From: Acidimicrobiia bacterium
Lineage (GTDB): Bacteria > Actinomycetota > Acidimicrobiia > Acidimicrobiales > Ilumatobacteraceae
DNA length: 5,835 nucleotides
Reading direction: 5' to 3'
NCBI GenBank assembly: GCA_030425785.1
Contig: JAUHYJ010000260.1
Coordinates: 1 to 5,835, forward strand
This document shows positions 1 through 5,835 of the stretch, piece by piece; the stretch's first letter is position 1; each line of letters starts with the position of its first letter. A program made the position numbers and the translations under genes. Under the pieces are notes generated by a model. The model ran no database searches and was not told where the DNA came from. It saw only the letters and a program-made list of their open reading frames with translations.

Positions 1-3000
1 TGTAGCCCGATGCGATCCGATCCCGGTGGTTGCCGAGCAGCGGGAGGAGCCACTCCGCACGCTCCCGGTCACCGAGGTTGGCGAACAGATGCGCCCAGAG
101 GTACGGCGTGACGAGCTGGACCCGGGTCTCTGTGATGCGCTCGACGTGTGACCGTGTGATCCCGTTCATCCAGCGTCGGGCTGCTTCGACGCTCCCCCGC
201 TCCGAGAGTGCGATGATCAGCGGTGCACGCCATGCCGGCGACCTCGTCTCGTCGAGCAGCGCGCGCAACTCGTCCTCGCTGGCGCCCAACTCGTGCTGCT
301 CCGAGAGCGCGAAGAACATCTGTGCCTGGAACACCTGGCTGGCCTCGCTCAGTTGCTGGAAGCGGTCCTGCGCCGCAGCGATGAGTCGTGGAGCGTCGTC
401 GATGTCGCTGAGGAGCAGACCGATCGCGATGTGCAGCGCCTCGGCCTGATAGCGGATGCGGTCGTCGTCGGTGCGATCGCCGAGCACGCGGATGGCCTCG
501 ACGTGCGATCGCGCCTGTCGTCGGTGCCCTGCCTCGAGTTCGAGCACCGCGAGCGCACGTCGGGCGTACGCCTCGTACGCGGCGTGCCCCTCACTGTTGG
601 CGACGACCTCATCGAGGAGGTCACGGCGCTCGCGCTCGCTGCCGTGGAGGTCGGCGAACAGGTGACGGCGCAGGAGGCCCTCCAACAGGTCGCCACGTCG
701 GGTCGAGTTCCGTGCGCATCGCACCGCTTCGAGCGTGAGGTCGTCGCTTCGCTCGGCGTCGCCGAGGTCGAGCGACGCCTCCGAGAGCACACCGAGCAGT
801 GCGACTCGTTTCGTGTGGTCGTCGTCGAGTCGGTCCAGCGTCTGCCCCGCCATGGTGGCCATCTGCCGAGCGTCCGACCAGTAGCCGAGCCAGGGCGCGA
901 TCACCGACCGACGGGAGTAGACGAGTGTCGCCTCGGCCATCAGGTCGACCAGTCCCGCTCGGAGCGCGATGTCGAAGCCGTTGATCGCGGACTGCTGCGC
1001 ATCGACCCACTGCAGGGCCCGCGTCCTGGCTTCGGCCAGCTCGCACCACAGCGCCGCCTCGAGTGCGAATCGATCGGGTGCGGGCGGCACGGCCGTGAGC
1101 GCCTCGAGGCCCGCGAGGGCGAGCTCGATCGCGCTGAGCGCATCGTGACGCTCCAGCGCAGTTCGCGCGGCGAGTCGTGCTGCCGACGCCCCGTCGACCG
1201 CGGTGCCCGCGTGTGCACCGCGACACAGGTGACTCGAGATCTCGGCCGCCGACTCGGGAGCGTCTCCGTGGCGAGCGCGCAATGCCGTGCCGAGCCGTGC
1301 GTGGAGGTGGGCGCGCTTCAGCGACGACGGGATCGACGCGACGGCGTCACGCACCAACTCGTGTCGAAACGCGTAGGTCGTTCCGACGTCCGATCGATCG
1401 ACGATGAACTCCGCAGCGATCGCAGCGTCGATCGCCGCCAGCAGTCCTTCGTCGACCCCGGCAGCCTCCGCGCAGACGCGGGCGTCGAACTCGGAGCCGC
1501 ACAGCGCGGCGACGGTCAACCACTCGGCCGCTTCCGACGGCAGCCTGGACAGACGAGACACGACGAGATCGACGAGCGAGGTCGGCGGGCTGCCCTCGAG
1601 CAGCGTCGTCGCCGGGGCCTCGGGATCGAGCGCGCGCAGCCACTCGGTCACGAACAGCGCGTTCCCGTCGGTTCGGCGGTGGAGTTCGTCGGAGATCTCG
1701 CGATCTGCGTCGTGGAACCGCTCGCCGGCGAGCGTTGCCACCGCCGAGCGTGACAGCCCGCCGAGTTCGATCAGCGAGGTACCGGGCGACCGGAGCAGTG
1801 AGCCGATCCGAGCCGAGTCACCGGCGGGATCCCCGAGGCGCGTGGTCACGATCACGCAGACACCGCCGCGGTCGCGGCGACCGGCGACGAACTCGACGAA
1901 GCGTGCGGTCACGTCGTTGGCCTGGTGGAGATCCTCGATCACGACGACGAGCGGGCGCCGCTGCGCGAGCTGCTGCAGCACTCGGAACGCCATCTCGAAC
2001 ATCGCCCGGAGCGCGGCGCCGCCGTCCTCCACCGATCGAGGCGCGCCATGATCGACGGCCTGGTCCCCGCCGAGCGCGAATCGCTGCTCGAACTCGGCCA
2101 CGGAGACGCCGGCGTCGTGCGACGAGCCGTCGACCATGTCCTCGAGCGCGTCGCGGAGCACGACGCCCACCGTCCAGAGCCCGGCATGGACGTGGTCGGC
2201 TTCGCAGGAGATCCACAGCACGCGGTCGCCCACCTGGTCGGCTGCATCGACGATCTCCTCGACGAGACACGTCTTGCCGACTCCGGCTTCGCCTCTGATC
2301 AGCACGGTGCGCACGAACCCGTGGCGAGACTCGGACACGGCCTCGGTGCACACTTCCAACTCACGGGCACGGCCGGCGATCACGCCTCGGCGACTCGGAC
2401 GACGTGCCGCCGGCGGTGCGGCCCCGCCACGCCCGGAACTCGGATCGAGCAGTTCCGGATCCTGACGGAGGATCCGCCCCTCGAGCTGTCGGAGTTCGTG
2501 CCCCGGCTCGATGCCGAGTTGGTCGACGAGCATCCGGCGGGTGTCGCCGTAGACGCGCAGCGCCTCGGCCTGACGACCGGAGCGATAGAGCGCGAGCATG
2601 TGCAGCCCACGCAGCCGCTCGTCGAGCGGGTCTCGCTCGGCGAGCGTCGCCGCGCTCGTCGCGGCTTCGGCACTCTGGTCGAGGTCGATCAGGGCGCGGA
2701 TGCGCAACTCCTCGACGTCTCGGCGCATCGACTCGACACGCAGCCGCTCGCCGTGCACGAAGGTGCAGTCGTCCGCGTCGCCGAACGGTCGCCCGCGCCA
2801 GCGGGCGAGTGCGCGCTCGGCCAGGTCCACGCGTTCGGCCGGATGGCGCGCCTCCTGCGTGACGGCCTTCCATTCCGACTCGAAGCAGTCAAGGTCGACA
2901 GCGCCGGGATCGATGCACAGGCGGTAGCGCTCCTGAGTTCGGGTCAGGACGGTCGGTGCCGACCCCGACGGCCGCCCTGGTTCGAGGAGGCGGCGGAGGT

Positions 3001-3202
3001 TGGAGAGATACGGGTACAGGCTCGCGTACGGATCGCCGGGTGGCCGGTCGTCCCAGATGTCGGCGACCAACTGAGCCGCCGTTCGTTCGCGACCCGGAGC
3101 GAGCAGCAACGACAGCAGCGCGACTCGCTGCATTCGCGGGCCGAGGTCGACCGGGCCGGTGTTCGATTCGGCCTCGAGTGGGCCCAGCACCCGGATCTCC
3201 AT
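1..3202 (-). CDS. SARP/AfsR-like BTAD-domain transcriptional regulator with AAA ATPase and TPR-like region (3' end outside window)
   Basis: A cytoplasmic, probably ATP-dependent, DNA-binding regulator. I translated the minus strand from ATG at 3202; the frame stays open for 1067 codons to the window edge. Residues 1-100 are an OmpR-type winged helix, starting MEIRVLGPLE, with the family-typical RxxLLSLLLxPG (26-37), LVADIW (45-50), YLSNLRRLL (65-73) and YRL (93-95). Residues 103-245 are the BTAD helical domain, ending in LGIEPGHELRQLE (229-241). An AAA_16-type ATPase follows: Walker A GEAGVGKT (304-311), Walker B LVVVIED (418-424), a GNALFVTEWL motif (from 513) and FRHELVRDAV (from 612). From about 690 on it is Ala/Leu/Arg-rich helical sequence resembling TPR/MalT-like repeats. 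Whether a C-terminal LuxR-type helix-turn-helix exists cannot be seen. After Walker B the usual LHWAD is LHQAN. No Shine-Dalgarno precedes the start; an in-frame ATG at 3238 would add 12 residues. The family controls secondary metabolism or development, but the target here is unknown. Confidence 0.93.
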   Translation of the reverse strand, partial: MEIRVLGPLEAESNTGPVDLGPRMQRVALLSLLLAPGRERTAAQLVADIWDDRPPGDPYASLYPYLSNLRRLLEPGRPSGSAPTVLTRTQERYRLCIDPGAVDLDCFESEWKAVTQEARHPAERVDLAERALARWRGRPFGDADDCTFVHGERLRVESMRRDVEELRIRALIDLDQSAEAATSAATLAERDPLDERLRGLHMLALYRSGRQAEALRVYGDTRRMLVDQLGIEPGHELRQLEGRILRQDPELLDPSSGRGGAAPPAARRPSRRGVIAGRARELEVCTEAVSESRHGFVRTVLIRGEAGVGKTCLVEEIVDAADQVGDRVLWISCEADHVHAGLWTVGVVLRDALEDMVDGSSHDAGVSVAEFEQRFALGGDQAVDHGAPRSVEDGGAALRAMFEMAFRVLQQLAQRRPLVVVIEDLHQANDVTARFVEFVAGRRDRGGVCVIVTTRLGDPAGDSARIGSLLRSPGTSLIELGGLSRSAVATLAGERFHDADREISDELHRRTDGNALFVTEWLRALDPEAPATTLLEGSPPTSLVDLVVSRLSRLPSEAAEWLTVAALCGSEFDARVCAEAAGVDEGLLAAIDAAIAAEFIVDRSDVGTTYAFRHELVRDAVASIPSSLKRAHLHARLGTALRARHGDAPESAAEISSHLCRGAHAGTAVDGASAARLAARTALERHDALSAIELALAGLEALTAVPPAPDRFALEAALWCELAEARTRALQWVDAQQSAINGFDIALRAGLVDLMAEATLVYSRRSVIAPWLGYWSDARQMATMAGQTLDRLDDDHTKRVALLGVLSEASLDLGDAERSDDLTLEAVRCARNSTRRGDLLEGLLRRHLFADLHGSERERRDLLDEVVANSEGHAAYEAYARRALAVLELEAGHRRQARSHVEAIRVLGDRTDDDRIRYQAEALHIAIGLLLSDIDDAPRLIAAAQDRFQQLSEASQVFQAQMFFALSEQHELGASEDELRALLDETRSPAWRAPLIIALSERGSVEAARRWMNGITRSHVERITETRVQLVTPYLWAHLFANLGDRERAEWLLPLLGNHRDRIASGY

Positions 3203-3214
3203 CCGTCGATGGTA
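3203..3214 (-). promoter_or_regulatory. Candidate leaderless promoter (-10 box TACCAT) of the BTAD regulator
   Basis: On the minus strand TACCAT (3214-3209) fits the actinobacterial -10 consensus TANNNT. Six bases separate it from the A of the ATG at 3202, so transcription would begin at or next to the start codon and the mRNA would have no leader. This agrees with the lack of a purine-rich ribosome binding site upstream. No good -35 hexamer lies 17 bases upstream (TGGCTC), so the promoter may be weak or need an activator. It favours ATG 3202 over the alternative start at 3238, because the latter lies upstream of the box. This is a motif-based inference. Confidence 0.45.
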
Positions 3215-3251
3215 CGTCCCGGCCCTGCCGCGAGCCATCGTGCCGATCGCC

Positions 3252-3284
3252 GGTCCAAGGTGTCGCCAAGGCGGTACCAAGCCG
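3252..3284. promoter_or_regulatory. Three direct repeats with exact 11-bp period: candidate SARP operator
   Basis: The pentamer CCAAG occurs on the plus strand at 3255, 3266 and 3277, exactly 11 bp apart. The first two copies extend to CCAAGG and the third reads CCAAGC. A degenerate CCAAC follows at 3300, 23 bp after the third and so one base out of phase. Characterised SARP regulators (such as ActII-ORF4, DnrI, AfsR) bind short direct repeats of about 7 bp spaced by 11 bp, one DNA turn. Such an array between a SARP-type gene and its divergent neighbour fits an operator. It lies 50-82 bp upstream of the regulator's start codon. No TANNNT box sits about 8 bp beyond the repeats on either side, the spacing usual for SARP activation, so autoregulation or repression is as possible as activation. 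Confidence 0.45.
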
Positions 3285-3394
3285 CTCGACCGGGCTGGTC
3301 CAACGTCGTCACGTCAGCGTCGAGTCGATGTCCCCTCACGATGCCGTTGCTCGAACCCGCCGCGTGCCCGCACCTCATCGAGTCGTGCCACGAC

Positions 3395-3400
3395 GGAGGG
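3395..3400 (+). promoter_or_regulatory. Ribosome binding site GGAGGG for the membrane protein gene
   Basis: GGAGGG is a strong Shine-Dalgarno match ending 7 bases before the ATG at 3408. It fixes that ATG as the start, although the same frame is open upstream with an earlier ATG at 3159 that overlaps the regulator's 5' end. No TANNNT -10 box is visible on the plus strand between the 11-bp repeats and this site. Confidence 0.75.
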
Positions 3401-3407
3401 AGCGCAC

Positions 3408-4262
3408 ATGAGCCCTCCGCATTCGGGATCGATCGCGTCGTCGTTGCCGAGGCTCTACCAGGAGCTGGCCCGTCGGGCGGGTCGCGCTGTCCCGGTCGTC
3501 GTCGGCGCCACAACGATCGTCGGCCTGACGCTGCTGACGTTGGGACTGACGGGCACATGGTTCGGCGGGACCGCGCCGGTGGTGGGCACCACGCCCACCA
3601 CCGGCACCGGTCCGGAATCGGCAGCCCCACCGACGAGTGCAGGCACCAGCACGACCGTGGCGCCCGGTGTCGCGACGGCTCCACCCACGCCCGCACCGAC
3701 GACGACCGTCGCCACCGATGCCGCGGCCGCGCCGGCGAGCATCGAACCGACGACACCGGCCACCACGGCACCACCGACGACGGCCGCAGCGACCGGAGCT
3801 TCGGTCGTGCTGGCCGAGTCGGCCGCCGGTCTGCCGCTGACACCGCAGCCGGCGGAGTTCGCTGACGCGGTGCGAGGCACGCTCGAGTCGCAGGGACTGT
3901 TGCTGTCACGGGCGGCGGTCGGCTCGTACGGTCCGACTGCCCCGGCCGAACGTGTCGTCTTCTTCGGGGGCCTTCTCGAGCCACCGCTGACGGAGCCCGA
4001 CCTCCAGGAGCACGAGCACGCCCTGCTCGACGCCGTCCTGCGGGTGCCGAAGCCGCTCCTCGAACCTGCCGAGCCCTCGCGAGCTCACGACCCGGGCCGA
4101 CTCGGTGGCTTCGTTCGCTGCCAGACGATCACCGATCAGATCATCTGTGCCTGGATCGACCGCTGGACCATCGGCTACATCATCACCTCCGACCGGACCG
4201 AGGCCGAGACGGCACAGCTCCTCGTCGACATGCGATTCGATCTGGAACGACTGGACGAGTAG
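3408..4262 (+). CDS. Single-pass membrane-anchored protein with Thr/Pro/Ala-rich stalk and extracytoplasmic domain, function unknown
   Basis: A 284-residue protein that I do not recognise as a named family. Residues 1-27 are a short Arg-rich cytoplasmic end (RLYQELARRAGR at 15-26). Residues 28-50 form one hydrophobic segment (from VPVVVGATTIVG), so by the positive-inside rule the C-terminus faces outside. Residues 54-131 are low-complexity Thr/Pro/Ala/Gly, a likely flexible stalk. Residues 132-284 look like a folded domain, with VVFFGGLLEPPL (183-194), RCQTITDQIICAWID (237-251) and a C-terminal amphipathic helix. The only two cysteines, C238 and C247, lie in that outer domain and could form a disulfide. 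The C-x-W-x-D-x-x-T-x-G pattern recalls uncharacterised membrane-anchored actinobacterial proteins, from memory only. It is divergent from the BTAD regulator across 205 bp with repeats, so co-regulation is plausible. The start is set by GGAGGG 7 bases upstream. It could be a sensor or cell-envelope protein; no catalytic motif is seen. Confidence 0.85.
   Translation: MSPPHSGSIASSLPRLYQELARRAGRAVPVVVGATTIVGLTLLTLGLTGTWFGGTAPVVGTTPTTGTGPESAAPPTSAGTSTTVAPGVATAPPTPAPTTTVATDAAAAPASIEPTTPATTAPPTTAAATGASVVLAESAAGLPLTPQPAEFADAVRGTLESQGLLLSRAAVGSYGPTAPAERVVFFGGLLEPPLTEPDLQEHEHALLDAVLRVPKPLLEPAEPSRAHDPGRLGGFVRCQTITDQIICAWIDRWTIGYIITSDRTEAETAQLLVDMRFDLERLDE
3567..3800 (+). repeat. Low-complexity Thr/Pro/Ala-coding stretch
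   Basis: This stretch encodes residues 54-131 of the membrane protein. It is almost entirely Thr, Pro, Ala, Gly, Ser and Val, with many ACC/ACG and CCG/CCA codons and short imperfect runs such as CGACGAC and CCACCA. It is a probable disordered extracellular spacer, possibly O-mannosylated as Thr/Pro-rich actinobacterial linkers can be. Its length may vary between strains through repeat slippage. Confidence 0.6.
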
Positions 4263-4273
4263 GACGCACGCGC

Positions 4274-4300
4274 AACGGACCGTTCATCGCCGGGGGCGAT
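4274..4300. terminator. Two small inverted repeats between convergent genes, possible bidirectional terminator
   Basis: The 41-bp gap between the stop codons at 4262 (plus) and 4304 (minus) contains AACGG-A-CCGTT (4274-4284) and ATCGCC-GGG-GGCGAT (4286-4300, 6-bp stem, 3-base loop). Both are perfect but short. No T-run follows on either strand, which is common for GC-rich actinobacteria. The first has a one-base loop, so it may act as a protein site or not at all. The convergent position is the main argument for termination. Confidence 0.35.
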
Positions 4301-4303
4301 CGA

Positions 4304-4753
4304 TCAGCGCGAGGCGAGGAACGCCGCCCGCTGATCGTCGTCGTCGAACCCGACGACCGACCAGTACTTCCGGTGACCGGCGCGTCGCAGTCCCTCGGTC
4401 CGGTGATTGCCGTCCTCGACGACCATCTGCCCGTCGGCGTCGATCGAGACGACGAGCGGCGGTGGCTCCCAGCCGTCCTCGACGCTGTCGGCCATGTCGT
4501 CGACCGTGTCGAGGTCCTCGTCGGTCAGCCGCTCGAGGGTGGGCTGGTCGGGTGGCCCCGCCAGACGGTGCAGGTCGTCGAACTCGAGCTCGATCGGGCC
4601 TGTCCACGACGCCTTCTGTTCGAACAGCTGCATGCCCAGCTCGGCGTTGTCGCTGCCGTCCGTGCCGAGGAAGTCGCGAACCCATCGGGCGAGATCGCCG
4701 CGTTCGGCCGCCGCTCGGGCGTCGGCGAGGGAGGGGTTCGAACCGTCGGGCAT
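4304..4753 (-). CDS. Small stand-alone ParB/sulfiredoxin-fold-like protein
   Basis: A 149-residue protein, probably cytoplasmic and rich in Asp and Glu, with no signal peptide or membrane segment. Residues 1-60 contain an Ala/Arg helix (8-29) and FEQKASWTGPIELEF (44-58). Residues 70-95 are acidic (LTDEDLDTVDDMADS at 76-90). Residues 97-136 carry the recognisable part: PPPLVVSID (97-105), VVEDGNHRTEGLRRAG (111-126) and a final strand KYWSVVGF (129-136). The DGNHR box, followed by a helix and then a strand, resembles the D-G-x-H-R element of ParB N-terminal/sulfiredoxin-like domains, which bind or hydrolyse nucleotides. There is no helix-turn-helix, so it is not a chromosome-partition ParB. It lies 56 bp downstream of the phosphatase gene on the same strand and may share its transcript. 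ATG 4753 was chosen because in-frame sequence upstream is Arg-rich shadow coding; no clear Shine-Dalgarno is seen. Domain identity is probable, function unknown. Confidence 0.75.
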   Translation of the reverse strand: MPDGSNPSLADARAAAERGDLARWVRDFLGTDGSDNAELGMQLFEQKASWTGPIELEFDDLHRLAGPPDQPTLERLTDEDLDTVDDMADSVEDGWEPPPLVVSIDADGQMVVEDGNHRTEGLRRAGHRKYWSVVGFDDDDQRAAFLASR

Positions 4754-4809
4754 GGGAGCGTCTACCCGCTCGACGACCGGACGAACCGCAGCTCGCCGTC
4801 GAAGCGCGG

Positions 4810-5439
4810 TCAGGCCGGCGACGTAGCCAGATGACGCGTGTCGTCGAAGGAGCGAAGCGTCCACTCCGCCGTGGTGTCGTTGAGCTCCCACTCGGTGAGC
4901 CCGGTGTTCGTCGGGACCATCCTCGGCGCCTCGAGCGTCAGCCCGCCGAATCGGAGCCGAAGCGAGGCGGCGATGACGCCCGCACTGCTGACCGCCATGA
5001 CCGTGCGGCCGACGTGTTCCTCGGCCAGTCGCCACATCGTCGCGTCGACGCGTGCGTGAAAGCTGTTCCAGCTGTCGCCACCGGGAGCGAAAGGCGTGTC
5101 GGGCTCGGCGTGCATGTCGAGCGGTCCGAAGCGGGCGTCGTACTCCGACCAGTCCACCCCGTCGGCCTCACCGGTGTGCACCTCGCACAGATCGCAATCG
5201 CGGGGGACCGCATCGAAACCGAGTGCGGGAGCGATGATCTCGGCGGTCTCGATCGCTCGCGGCAGCAGGCTCGTCAGCAGCACGTCGACGGACGGCTGCT
5301 GTTCGGCCGCGATCTGGTCTCGCAGTGCCGTCGCCTGCGCCCGGCCCAGGTCGGTCAGGCCCCTGCAGCCGAGCGGGCCGGAGATCGGGCCGTGGAACCC
5401 GGCATGCGCGTCGCCGTGGCGGACGAGGATCAGACGCAT
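4810..5439 (-). CDS. Histidine phosphatase superfamily (phosphoglycerate-mutase-like) protein with Ser in place of the second catalytic His
   Basis: A 209-residue cytoplasmic protein of ordinary length for the branch-1 histidine phosphatase family, which hydrolyses phosphate monoesters through a phosphohistidine. MRLILVRHGDAH (1-12) holds the RHG signature with nucleophile H8. LTDLGRAQA (28-36) and SLLPRAIETAEII (57-69, R61) are the usual phosphate-pocket elements. E86 in LCEVHTGEADG is the likely acid/base residue, and PGGDSW (119-124) matches the family's PGGESW element. The motif normally read as V-S/T-H-G-G is VSSAG here (150-154), so the second catalytic His is Ser152. NTGLTEWEL (178-186) matches the final strand of the fold. 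The start was set by the RHG motif beginning at residue 7; an upstream in-frame ATG would add 29 Arg-rich residues. It is followed at 56 bp by the ParB-like gene. Substrate unknown; activity may be reduced or use a variant mechanism. Confidence 0.92.
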   Translation of the reverse strand: MRLILVRHGDAHAGFHGPISGPLGCRGLTDLGRAQATALRDQIAAEQQPSVDVLLTSLLPRAIETAEIIAPALGFDAVPRDCDLCEVHTGEADGVDWSEYDARFGPLDMHAEPDTPFAPGGDSWNSFHARVDATMWRLAEEHVGRTVMAVSSAGVIAASLRLRFGGLTLEAPRMVPTNTGLTEWELNDTTAEWTLRSFDDTRHLATSPA

Positions 5440-5650
5440 GCACCGCAGCGTACGAGGCACCGCGCACCGATCGAACCGGGTCGGTGGTCGCCGACGACGG
5501 TCACCGCGGCCGAACGCACCGGACACCCGGCGTGCTCCCGCCGGTCGACGCCCCGTGCCGCGAGCTCGTGGGAGCGACGAAGAACGGGCGGGATGCGCCG
5601 GCGAGCGGCGGGTCGACGGCTGCGACGGCCGGCACCCCGCCGCACCGCGC
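5440..5650. other. Intergenic region between the YrhK-like gene and the phosphatase gene
   Basis: These 211 bases separate two minus-strand genes. Open frames crossing them encode only Arg/Pro-rich shadow protein. Apart from the candidate promoter next to the phosphatase start, I see a 5-bp stem with a 5-base loop (CGCCG/CGGCG, 5596-5610), 40 bases beyond the YrhK-like stop codon, that could be a weak terminator. No tRNA, riboswitch or other structured RNA was recognised. Confidence 0.4.
5447..5452 (-). promoter_or_regulatory. Candidate -10 box TACGCT for the phosphatase gene, near-leaderless
   Basis: On the minus strand TACGCT (5452-5447) matches TANNNT. Seven bases separate it from the A of the ATG at 5439, so the transcript would start at or within one base of the start codon. 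There is no Shine-Dalgarno sequence before that ATG. The -35 position (TTCGAT, 5475-5470, 17-base spacer) matches the consensus poorly. If real, it would drive the phosphatase and possibly the ParB-like gene. Confidence 0.4.
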
Positions 5651-5835
5651 TCAATCGGCGTCGTCGATCTCGACCGAGCGGAGGTAGGCGATCTCGCGGA
5701 CCAACTTGATGGACGGACGCAGCCCGAAGAGCACGGAACCGACGACGAACAACCATGTCGCGGCGTACGTCGTCGACGCGCTGAAGAACAGCGCGCTGCC
5801 GACCACGAAGAGCGCGGCCGCCGAGAAGTCGACGA
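5651..5835 (-). CDS. YrhK-like domain membrane protein, C-terminal fragment (5' end outside window)
   Basis: The last 60 codons of a minus-strand gene end at the TGA at 5653-5651; its start lies to the right of the window. The fragment has two hydrophobic segments, fragment residues 3-20 (FSAAALFVVGSALFFSAS) and 27-38 (WLFVVGSVLFGL), each with a V-G-S turn. They are followed by LRPSIKLVREIAYLRS (38-53) and an acidic tail. The paired hydrophobic segments with F-x-x-G-S-x-L-F and a following R-P-x-I-K-L agree with the small YrhK-like membrane protein family, whose function is not established. About 211 bp separate it from the phosphatase gene, so co-transcription is uncertain. Family assignment is from motif memory and is fairly confident; function is not. 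Confidence 0.72.
   Translation of the reverse strand, partial: VDFSAAALFVVGSALFFSASTTYAATWLFVVGSVLFGLRPSIKLVREIAYLRSVEIDDAD

Noticed and set aside
293..1753. Long plus-strand open frame (486 codons)
   Set aside because: It lies wholly antisense to the BTAD regulator, is Arg/Glu/Val-rich with no recognisable domain, and arises from the GC-biased third positions of the real minus-strand gene.
3203..3238. Alternative regulator start at ATG 3238
   Set aside because: It adds a 12-residue Arg-rich leader not typical of the family, whose proteins begin close to MEIRVLG; the TACCAT box lies downstream of it.
3159..3407. Upstream in-frame extension of the membrane protein (ATG at 3159)
   Set aside because: It would overlap the regulator's start and place 83 charged residues before the membrane segment; the GGAGGG site fits ATG 3408.
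3567..3800. Possible CRISPR or tandem-repeat array
   Set aside because: Repetition is only codon-level low complexity within a coding frame; there are no constant repeats or unique spacers.
1925..3865. Plus-strand open frame of 646 codons
   Set aside because: It is antisense to the regulator for most of its length, then crosses the intergenic region and overlaps the membrane protein gene out of frame. Its product is low-complexity His/Arg/Gly-rich at the end, with no domain.
2944..3984. Minus-strand open frame of 346 codons
   Set aside because: Arg/Pro/Ser-rich shadow opposite the membrane protein gene and out of frame with the regulator; no domain or ribosome binding site.
5440..5526. Longer phosphatase start at ATG 5526
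   Set aside because: It would put 29 Arg-rich residues before the RHG strand, whereas the family normally begins a few residues before RHG.
4105..5709. Plus-strand open frame of 534 codons
   Set aside because: It is opposite the ParB-like and phosphatase genes, both of which have clear motifs. The product is Arg-rich and featureless.

Overview
The window is GC-rich bacterial DNA. Third codon positions are strongly biased to G or C, and long antisense shadow frames lie opposite a real gene. Gene content (a BTAD/ATPase regulator of the SARP/AfsR type, a Thr/Pro-rich anchored extracellular protein, TANNNT promoters placed right against start codons) points to an actinobacterium (Actinomycetota). 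A lineage such as Acidimicrobiia is possible, but the sequence alone does not prove it. No rRNA, tRNA, CRISPR array, insertion sequence or phage gene was seen.

Layout. Bases 1-3202 (minus strand) are the first 1067 codons of a very large transcriptional regulator: winged helix, BTAD domain, AAA-type ATPase, then a helical TPR/MalT-like region that runs off the left edge. Its frame is open to the window edge. A 205-bp divergent intergenic region (3203-3407) separates it from a plus-strand gene (3408-4262) for a single-pass membrane protein with a low-complexity stalk and a C-terminal extracytoplasmic domain. This intergenic region holds a candidate leaderless promoter for the regulator and three direct repeats with an exact 11-bp period, the geometry expected of a SARP operator.

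Right of the membrane protein, a 41-bp convergent gap with two small inverted repeats leads to a minus-strand cluster. Read in the direction of transcription it contains the C-terminal end of a YrhK-like membrane protein (5835-5651), a 211-bp gap with a second candidate leaderless promoter, a histidine phosphatase superfamily protein (5439-4810) and a small stand-alone ParB/sulfiredoxin-fold-like protein (4753-4304). The phosphatase carries Ser where the second catalytic His is expected. The last two genes may be co-transcribed (56-bp gap).

How the parts work together is largely inferred. The regulator may control itself and/or the divergent membrane protein through the 11-bp repeats. Nothing visible links the phosphatase/ParB-like pair to that regulatory unit. 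I see no clear multi-gene defence or biosynthetic system. The most notable items are the repeat array, the altered phosphatase active site and the stand-alone ParB-like protein.
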